Shown here: positions 15,514 through 20,029 of the stretch, in pieces
Numbering within the stretch: the stretch's first letter is position 1
Layout of the letters: each line of letters opens with the position of its first letter
Assembly (NCBI GenBank): GCA_947039055.1
Contig: CAMQYB010000007.1
Span: 1-20,029, forward strand
Source of the DNA: an uncultured Deferribacteraceae bacterium
Lineage (GTDB): Bacteria; Chrysiogenota; Deferribacteres; Deferribacterales; Mucispirillaceae
Length of the DNA: 20,029 nt
Reading direction: 5' to 3'
Made by a program: the position numbers and the translations under genes
The notes under the pieces: generated by a model
Seen by the model: only the letters and a program-made list of their open reading frames with translations
What the model was told of the DNA's origin: nothing
Database searches by the model: none

Positions 15514-17148
15514 TTACATCATTCCCATTCCACCCATTCCGCCGCCGCCCATGTCAGGCATAGCAGGTTTTACTTCTTTAATATCTGTGATAATCGCCTC
15601 AGTTGTAATCATTAACCCAGCAACCGATGCAGCATTTTGAAGTGCCGAACGTGTTACTTTTGTAGGATCAATAATACCAGCTTTTAACATATCCTCATAC
15701 TCTTCTGTATAAGCGTTAAAGCCGAAACTAACACTGTTATTTTCCATAACTTTATTGATGATAACTGAACCTTCAAGTCCAGCATTATCAACGATCTGAC
15801 GCAATGGATACTCTAACGCTCTTTGAATAATAGCAACACCGATCTTCTGATCTTTATTAACTTTTAAGTTTTTAAGAGCAGGAATAGCACGAAGTAGTGC
15901 AATACCACCACCAGGAACAATACCCTCTTCAACAGCAGCTTTAGTAGCAGCTAATGCATCTTCAACACGATATTTTTTCTCTTTCATCTCAGTCTCAGTT
16001 GATGCGCCAACTTTAATAACAGCTACTCCACCTACTAATTTAGCAAGTCTTTCTTGAAGTTTCTCTTTATCATAATCAGATGTTGTATCTTCAACTTGTC
16101 TTTTGATCTGTTCAACTCTACCATTGATATCAGCTTTAGCGCCTTTACCTTCAACTATTGTAGTGTTATCCTTATCTATAACAATTTTCTTAGCTCTACC
16201 AAGATCAGTGATCTCAACTGTTTCAAGTTTAGTGCCTAACTCTTCAGATATAACCTGTCCACCTGTAAGAACTGCAATGTCTCTTAACATCTCTTTACGA
16301 CGATCACCAAAACCTGGAGCTTTAACAGCGATACAGTTTAATGTGCCACGTAATTTATTTAATACTAAAGTAGCTAACGCTTCGCCTTCAATATCTTCTG
16401 CGATAATTAAAAATGGTGAAGATGTTTTAGCTAATTTTTCTAATACTGGTAACATATCTTTCATGCTTGATATTTTACCTTCATGTATAATGATATAAGG
16501 GTTTTCTAAAACAGCTTCCATTGTTTCTGGATTGTTTACAAAATATGGTGATAGATAACCACGATCAAATTGCATACCTTCAACAACTTCTAAAACAGTT
16601 TCCATTGATTTATTCTCTTCAATAGTGATAACACCGTTTTTGCCAACTTTGTCCATAGCCTTAGCTATCATCTGTCCGATCTCAGGATCGTTGTTTGCAG
16701 AAATTGTTCCGATCTGTTCGATCTCTTTATTCGTGCTAACTGGTTTAGATATATTTTTAAGTTCTGCAATAACAGCCTCAACAGCTTTATCGATCCCTCT
16801 TTTGATATCCATAGGATTAGCGCCTGCAACAACATTTTTCATACCATCACGATATATATATTGTGCTAAAACAGTTGCTGTTGTTGTTCCGTCACCAGCT
16901 ACATCATTAGTTTTTGATGCAACTTCTTTTACCATCTGTGCTCCGATATTTTCTAAAGGATCTGGTAATTCAACTTCTTTTGCAACAGTAACTCCATCTT
17001 TAGTTATTAATGGTGATCCGTATCTTTTCTCAATAACAACATTTCTACCTTTTGGCCCTAATGTAACTTTAACAGCATTAGCTAGCTGATCAACACCACG
17101 TAAAATGGCTTGTCTTGCTTCTTCGCTAAATGTAATATTCTTTGCCAT
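15514..17148 (-). CDS. groL: Chaperonin GroEL (Hsp60)
   Basis: A 544-residue group I chaperonin, full length. It carries the ATP-site motifs VTLGPKGRNVV and GDGTTTATVLAQ and the conserved ITKDGVTVAKE. The equatorial segment AATKAAVEEGIVPGGG is present, and the protein ends in the flexible Gly-Met tail (MGGGGMGGMGMM). It works with GroES to refold proteins in the cytoplasm. The AAGGAG site is rather far (about 11 bases) from the ATG. It is separated from groES by 146 bases that contain a duplicated stem-loop (17206-17310). Confidence 0.98.
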   Translation of the reverse strand: MAKNITFSEEARQAILRGVDQLANAVKVTLGPKGRNVVIEKRYGSPLITKDGVTVAKEVELPDPLENIGAQMVKEVASKTNDVAGDGTTTATVLAQYIYRDGMKNVVAGANPMDIKRGIDKAVEAVIAELKNISKPVSTNKEIEQIGTISANNDPEIGQMIAKAMDKVGKNGVITIEENKSMETVLEVVEGMQFDRGYLSPYFVNNPETMEAVLENPYIIIHEGKISSMKDMLPVLEKLAKTSSPFLIIAEDIEGEALATLVLNKLRGTLNCIAVKAPGFGDRRKEMLRDIAVLTGGQVISEELGTKLETVEITDLGRAKKIVIDKDNTTIVEGKGAKADINGRVEQIKRQVEDTTSDYDKEKLQERLAKLVGGVAVIKVGASTETEMKEKKYRVEDALAATKAAVEEGIVPGGGIALLRAIPALKNLKVNKDQKIGVAIIQRALEYPLRQIVDNAGLEGSVIINKVMENNSVSFGFNAYTEEYEDMLKAGIIDPTKVTRSALQNAASVAGLMITTEAIITDIKEVKPAMPDMGGGGMGGMGMM

Positions 17149-17205
17149 AATCTATTCAACTCCTTAAATTCATTTTAATATAATACTACTAATTAATATA
17201 ATACC

Positions 17206-17310
17206 GACTAACTGTTTAATACTCTCTGATATTAAACCAAGATAACCACTTAATATAATTTTGTGACTGACTAACTGTTTAATATTCTCTGATACTAAAC
17301 CAAAATACCC
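17206..17310 (-). repeat. Duplicated stem-loop spanning the groES stop and the groES-groL spacer
   Basis: Two 42-base copies, 17206-17247 and 17269-17310, match at 38 positions. Each contains an eight-pair hairpin. Copy one, GTTTAATA/TATTAAAC, is perfect. Copy two has one difference that becomes a G-U pair in the groESL mRNA. Copy two covers the last groES codons and its TAG stop, which lies in the stem; copy one lies wholly in the spacer. So the 3' end of groES was duplicated and the stem kept. Confidence 0.85.
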
Positions 17311-17594
17311 ATAATATCATCTTCACGCATAATAACATACTCTTCGCCATCAATTCTTATCTCTGATCCAGAATATTTTCCAAAAATTACTTTGTCTCCA
17401 ACTTGAACAGTTAGATTAACTGTAGTACCACTGTCTAAACATTTGCCAGGACCCGCAGCTACTACTAAACCCTCTTGTGGTTTCTCTTTTGCTGTATCAG
17501 GAATAATAATACCCGATGCAGTCTTTTCTTCTACTTCAAACCTTTTAACAATTACTCTGTCTTGTAACGGTTTGATAGAAATCTTCTTTGACAT
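17295..17594 (-). CDS. groS: Co-chaperonin GroES (Hsp10)
   Basis: 99 residues, normal length. It starts MSKKISIKPLQDRVIVKR at the ATG at 17594, seven bases or so after GGAGG. The frame stays open upstream to 17711, but that stretch overlaps the CIRCE element and is leader. The mobile loop (EEKTASGIIIPDTAKEKPQEG) and the core strands (VGDKVIFGKYSGSEIRIDGEEYVIMREDDIMGIL) are intact. GroES caps the GroEL cavity. First gene of the operon, under CIRCE control. Confidence 0.97.
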   Translation of the reverse strand: MSKKISIKPLQDRVIVKRFEVEEKTASGIIIPDTAKEKPQEGLVVAAGPGKCLDSGTTVNLTVQVGDKVIFGKYSGSEIRIDGEEYVIMREDDIMGILV

Positions 17595-17700
17595 AAAATC
17601 CTCCAAATAAAAATATTTATAATAGTACGTACATAAAACCAAACTATGATTAATAATAAATTTTCTCCACATAAATACCTTAAACAAATTAAATATAGTT

Positions 17701-17727
17701 TTAGCACTCATGTATGGAGAGTGCTAA
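17701..17727 (-). promoter_or_regulatory. CIRCE operator (HrcA binding site)
   Basis: TTAGCACTC (17701-17709), nine bases, GAGTGCTAA (17719-17727): a perfect match to the CIRCE consensus TTAGCACTC-N9-GAGTGCTAA. It lies about 107 bases before groES. HrcA represses groESL through this site in many non-enteric bacteria, so an hrcA gene is expected elsewhere in the genome. Confidence 0.97.
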
Positions 17728-17793
17728 AAGTAACATCTTTTTTTTAAAATTGCAAGCTAAAATTACAAGTTAAATTATAATAAAATTATAGCA
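17727..17793 (-). promoter_or_regulatory. Candidate groESL promoters
   Basis: Two weak options. One is TTGCAA (17755-17750) with a 17-base spacer to TACTTT (17732-17727), directly abutting CIRCE. The other is an extended -10, TGCTATAAT (17793-17785), which would place CIRCE about 50-80 bases into the transcript. The sequence does not decide between them. Confidence 0.4.
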
Positions 17794-17955
17794 GAGAGTA
17801 TAACTAATTATTAAAACTTATTAACTTTTCACTATAACTATTAATAGTATCAATATTTTTTTATTTTTTTTACTAAAAAATATATACCAATTCTTTTGTT
17901 TCTACTATAATATCAATAACTAAACCAACTATACAATAAAGGCGTTCAACTGATC

Positions 17956-18711
17956 ATGAATCATCTATCTCTTAAATTTTTTATACTTTTTATACTATTA
18001 ATAACACAACCTATAAAAATCACTTACGCAGATATAATAGATAACTCTACAATAATTCAACTAAGTATAGATAATTCTACGACAACAATTAAACCTGTCT
18101 TAGATAATACAACTGTAGATAAATACACAACATACCGTTCTGCTAGAGATAAATATGCTTTAAATAAATCTCAATCAGATAACTCTACTTCTGATAATAC
18201 TGTCGCAAATGGATCTAAAATTGATAACTCTACAGAACTATCATCATTGTTTCTGAACATCGGATTTGCAACTGATCTTTTTATCACAAATAATCCTTTC
18301 GATCTTGACACGACTACATTGTTATTTTGTGGAACTATAGATGTAGGAAAAATTATATATAAAGCTTTTGGAATAAGTGCTGGATATAGTAATTGTAACG
18401 GTTCTGGATCGTCTTCTCATAAAGCTAAAATTCAGTTTCTATTACAACGTGAGATAGATAAAAATAAGCTTGGACTAACACCTTATCTAACTACTGGAAT
18501 TAGATATCAATATCTAAAACTTAGCACAAGTACAATGGGGGCGTTTAATGCGTTTGGCACAAATGCTTCCATCGGTATAAGATACAATATCTATTCATTT
18601 CTAATATCAGCTGAGATTGATTTTGCATATACACTGTTTTTTAGAGAGTCATCAACACCCACTCGTGCACTCGTAACCTCTGCGTTAATCAAAATAGGTG
18701 TATTATTCTAA
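17956..18711 (+). CDS. Exported two-cysteine protein 1, probable outer-membrane beta-barrel
   Basis: 251 residues; family not recognised. A signal peptide (hydrophobic 8-18, cleavage likely after YA at 25) is followed by a low-complexity linker (about 26-95). That linker carries DNST/DNTT units at about 28, 38, 50, 75 and 89. A domain of about 150 residues follows with alternating polar/hydrophobic strands, and the protein ends in Phe (IKIGVLF), as outer-membrane barrels do. It has exactly two cysteines, C125 and C147, in the pattern C-x2-I-D ... AGY-x2-C shared with the next two genes. LTPYLTTGIRYQYL also aligns with gene 2. The ribosome binding site is weak (AAAGG about 12 bases away). It has 50-70 extra N-terminal residues relative to gene 2. 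Confidence 0.8.
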   Translation: MNHLSLKFFILFILLITQPIKITYADIIDNSTIIQLSIDNSTTTIKPVLDNTTVDKYTTYRSARDKYALNKSQSDNSTSDNTVANGSKIDNSTELSSLFLNIGFATDLFITNNPFDLDTTTLLFCGTIDVGKIIYKAFGISAGYSNCNGSGSSSHKAKIQFLLQREIDKNKLGLTPYLTTGIRYQYLKLSTSTMGAFNAFGTNASIGIRYNIYSFLISAEIDFAYTLFFRESSTPTRALVTSALIKIGVLF

Positions 18712-18765
18712 ACTTTTCATAAAATACATGTATAAACAAATATATGAAAAATATTATAATGTTTA

Positions 18766-18794
18766 TTGCTATTTGTACGATTACCAACTATATT
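18766..18794 (+). promoter_or_regulatory. Candidate promoter of barrel gene 2
   Basis: TTGCTA (18766-18771), 17 bases, TATATT (18789-18794). A transcript would start about 27 bases before the ATG at 18828. A TATAAT at 18755-18760 lacks a -35 partner. Confidence 0.4.
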
Positions 18795-18827
18795 GCAACT
18801 GTCAATATATTATAAGGGGACAAATTT

Positions 18828-19361
18828 ATGACGTTCAAAAAGAACATTCTTACTATACTCTTTTTTGGGATTTTCTTCGTACTTGCAACAACTGTTGCTC
18901 AAGCTGCATCAGGTATATATATAATTGGTGGATATGAAAAAGGCTCTTCTTTAAGTACTGCATTTAATGATACTTCAGATTGCTATGACATAGAAGTTGG
19001 AGGAAAAATACCTCTTCTGACACTTGCTGGTGGATACCAATATTGTGCTGGATTAGAGTATGCTAAACATAAAGTAGAACTTGTTGCTCTACTTCAAGGT
19101 AAAGTTGATAGTTCAAGTATTATCGGGTTTAAACCATTTATCGGTGGCGGTATGCTTTACTCATATCTTGAGCCTAAATATAGTGGACAATACTATAATG
19201 GCCCTGGGTTTGTTATGAAAGGTGGGATAAAAATTAATATAAAATTTATCGTTGTATCTTTTGAAGCAAACGTAGCATACTCTCTTTTAGAGTCTAGCAA
19301 TCATATATCGTATGGTGAGTTTGATGCATCTATCGGTTCTAAAATAGGTTTTGTGTTCTAA
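18828..19361 (+). CDS. Exported two-cysteine protein 2, probable outer-membrane beta-barrel
   Basis: 177 residues; family not recognised. Signal peptide with cleavage likely after AQA (residue 26). The mature part of about 150 residues would suit an eight-stranded barrel and ends in IGSKIGFVF. Two cysteines only, C52 and C73: C-YDIE ... AGGYQY-C. After the second cysteine, HKVELVALLQGKVD and FKPFIGGGMLYSYL align with HKAKIQFLLQREID and LTPYLTTGIRYQYL of gene 1, so the two are paralogues. AAGGGGA eight bases before the ATG is a good ribosome binding site. Gene 3 follows after 30 bases, probably in the same transcript. Confidence 0.82.
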   Translation: MTFKKNILTILFFGIFFVLATTVAQAASGIYIIGGYEKGSSLSTAFNDTSDCYDIEVGGKIPLLTLAGGYQYCAGLEYAKHKVELVALLQGKVDSSSIIGFKPFIGGGMLYSYLEPKYSGQYYNGPGFVMKGGIKINIKFIVVSFEANVAYSLLESSNHISYGEFDASIGSKIGFVF

Positions 19362-19391
19362 ATAACGATCTAATTATTAAGGAATTAAAAA

Positions 19392-20009
19392 GTGAAAGTA
19401 GCTTTAATGATGGTACTGACAATAATGTTATTTACACCTATATCAAAATTGAAAGCTGATGAAGTAGACTATTATGAGTTTCTCGACAATAAACAAGAAA
19501 AGGCTGATGATCAACAACAAAAAATTGTGACACCTACCGCTTCTGTAACTGTTGGATATAAAGCTACTTCACTGCTTACTAACTATCAAGGTATATCACA
19601 TTTAGATTGTGTGGCTATAGATTACTATCAAGCATTAGGTGCTTTTGCAGAGAAAAAACGAACTGTAAATTTAGCACTCGCTGTCGGTATTGATTACTGT
19701 ATACCTCCTACCTACTCATTTTATGTTTTTAAACCAACTGCACTACTTGGTATAGATATAAATGCTTATACCGCCAACAATCTTCAAGTATCTCCGTTTG
19801 TATTAACTGGAGCTTCATACTACTCGGTTATGGCTAATGATTTTATATCTTATCTCGATATGGATAGTTTCACATATGTCTTTTCGACTGGTGTAAAATT
19901 ATACCTTAAACATAGAGTAGCTGTAGCATTGCAATTTAATGTTGAATACGATTTTCTTAATTATATGCCTGTATACTCTGGATCTATCACAGCAGGATTT
20001 TGGTTCTAA
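19392..20009 (+). CDS. Exported two-cysteine protein 3, probable outer-membrane beta-barrel
   Basis: 205 residues; family not recognised. The start is GTG at 19392, supported by AAGGA eight bases upstream. Signal peptide with cleavage likely after LKA (22), then an acidic/Gln-rich linker (about 23-45) and a barrel-like domain ending in SITAGFWF. Exactly two cysteines, C73 and C103: C-VAID ... AVGIDY-C, the same pattern as genes 1 and 2 but with a longer interval (29 residues between, against 20-21). VSPFVLTGASYYS matches the central motif of the other two. It is the most diverged of the three. Only 20 bases follow before the window ends, so further family members may lie beyond. Confidence 0.8.
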   Translation: MKVALMMVLTIMLFTPISKLKADEVDYYEFLDNKQEKADDQQQKIVTPTASVTVGYKATSLLTNYQGISHLDCVAIDYYQALGAFAEKKRTVNLALAVGIDYCIPPTYSFYVFKPTALLGIDINAYTANNLQVSPFVLTGASYYSVMANDFISYLDMDSFTYVFSTGVKLYLKHRVAVALQFNVEYDFLNYMPVYSGSITAGFWF

Positions 20010-20029
20010 TTATATAGTAGATATCTGAT

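Larger units (their letters stand above)
17595..17955. other. Divergent control region between groES and the first barrel gene
   Basis: No gene. It contains the groES leader, CIRCE and promoter candidates on minus, and on plus a TATAAT at 17906-17911 that would start a transcript about 40 bases before the ATG at 17956. The -35 for that promoter is poor. 17794-17880 is AT-rich with nothing recognisable. Confidence 0.6.

Noticed and set aside
17595..17711. 39-codon upstream extension of groES
   Set aside because: It overlaps the CIRCE operator and leader. GGAGG and the conserved MSKKISIKPLQDR start fix the ATG at 17594.
18698..18937. 79-codon plus-strand frame rich in Tyr and Cys
   Set aside because: It overlaps the end of barrel gene 1 and the start of barrel gene 2, has no ribosome binding site, and reads through the gene 2 promoter region.
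1..20029. tRNA or rRNA genes
   Set aside because: I looked for T-loop GTTCGA-type motifs and rRNA signatures on both strands and saw none in a plausible context. A tRNAscan run would settle it.

Overview
The window is an AT-rich stretch of chromosome from a motile, diderm (Gram-negative-type) bacterium. The diderm reading rests on several exported proteins, three of which look like small outer-membrane beta-barrels. Motility is shown by a large flagellin behind a sigma-28 type promoter. A CIRCE operator on groES-groL, a RicT/PSP1 protein beside holB and metG, and a MOSC-MogA fusion do not fit an enteric gammaproteobacterium. Together they suggest a Deferribacterota-like or deltaproteobacteria-like lineage. 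That placement is inference from gene content, not from a search.

Layout. Positions 1-191 (minus) hold the 5' end of an exported protein built of 15-residue repeats. Positions 445-6580 (minus) are a tightly packed seven-gene operon in the order MOSC-MogA fusion, holB (delta'), PSP1/RicT-like, metG, tatD, degenerate receiver-like protein, UspA. A 0.5 kb AT-rich spacer follows, then a plus-strand pair: a CopZ-like metal-binding protein and an ArsR-family regulator, closed by a bidirectional terminator. Positions 7914-10795 (minus) are rpsB-tsf plus a membrane-anchored phosphoesterase, behind a near-consensus sigma-70 promoter. S2 carries an unusual Ala/Pro/Val-rich tail of about 110 residues. 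Next come a multi-pass GT-C-type membrane glycosyltransferase candidate with its own promoter and a 795-residue flagellin, both on minus. The flagellin has a sigma-28 promoter, a structured leader of about 220 nt, and a Shine-Dalgarno hairpin that matches the CsrA-binding consensus. Then come groL and groES (minus) with a CIRCE operator. The window ends with three plus-strand genes for exported, probably outer-membrane proteins that share a two-cysteine pattern.

How the parts work together. Most of the window is housekeeping: translation (rpsB, tsf, metG), replication (holB), chaperones (groESL), molybdenum cofactor chemistry and stress. Accessory interest lies in four places: the flagellin leader, the duplicated stem-loop between groES and groL, the ArsR promoter region, and the tandem two-cysteine barrel family at the right end. 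I saw no tRNA, rRNA, CRISPR array or insertion sequence.
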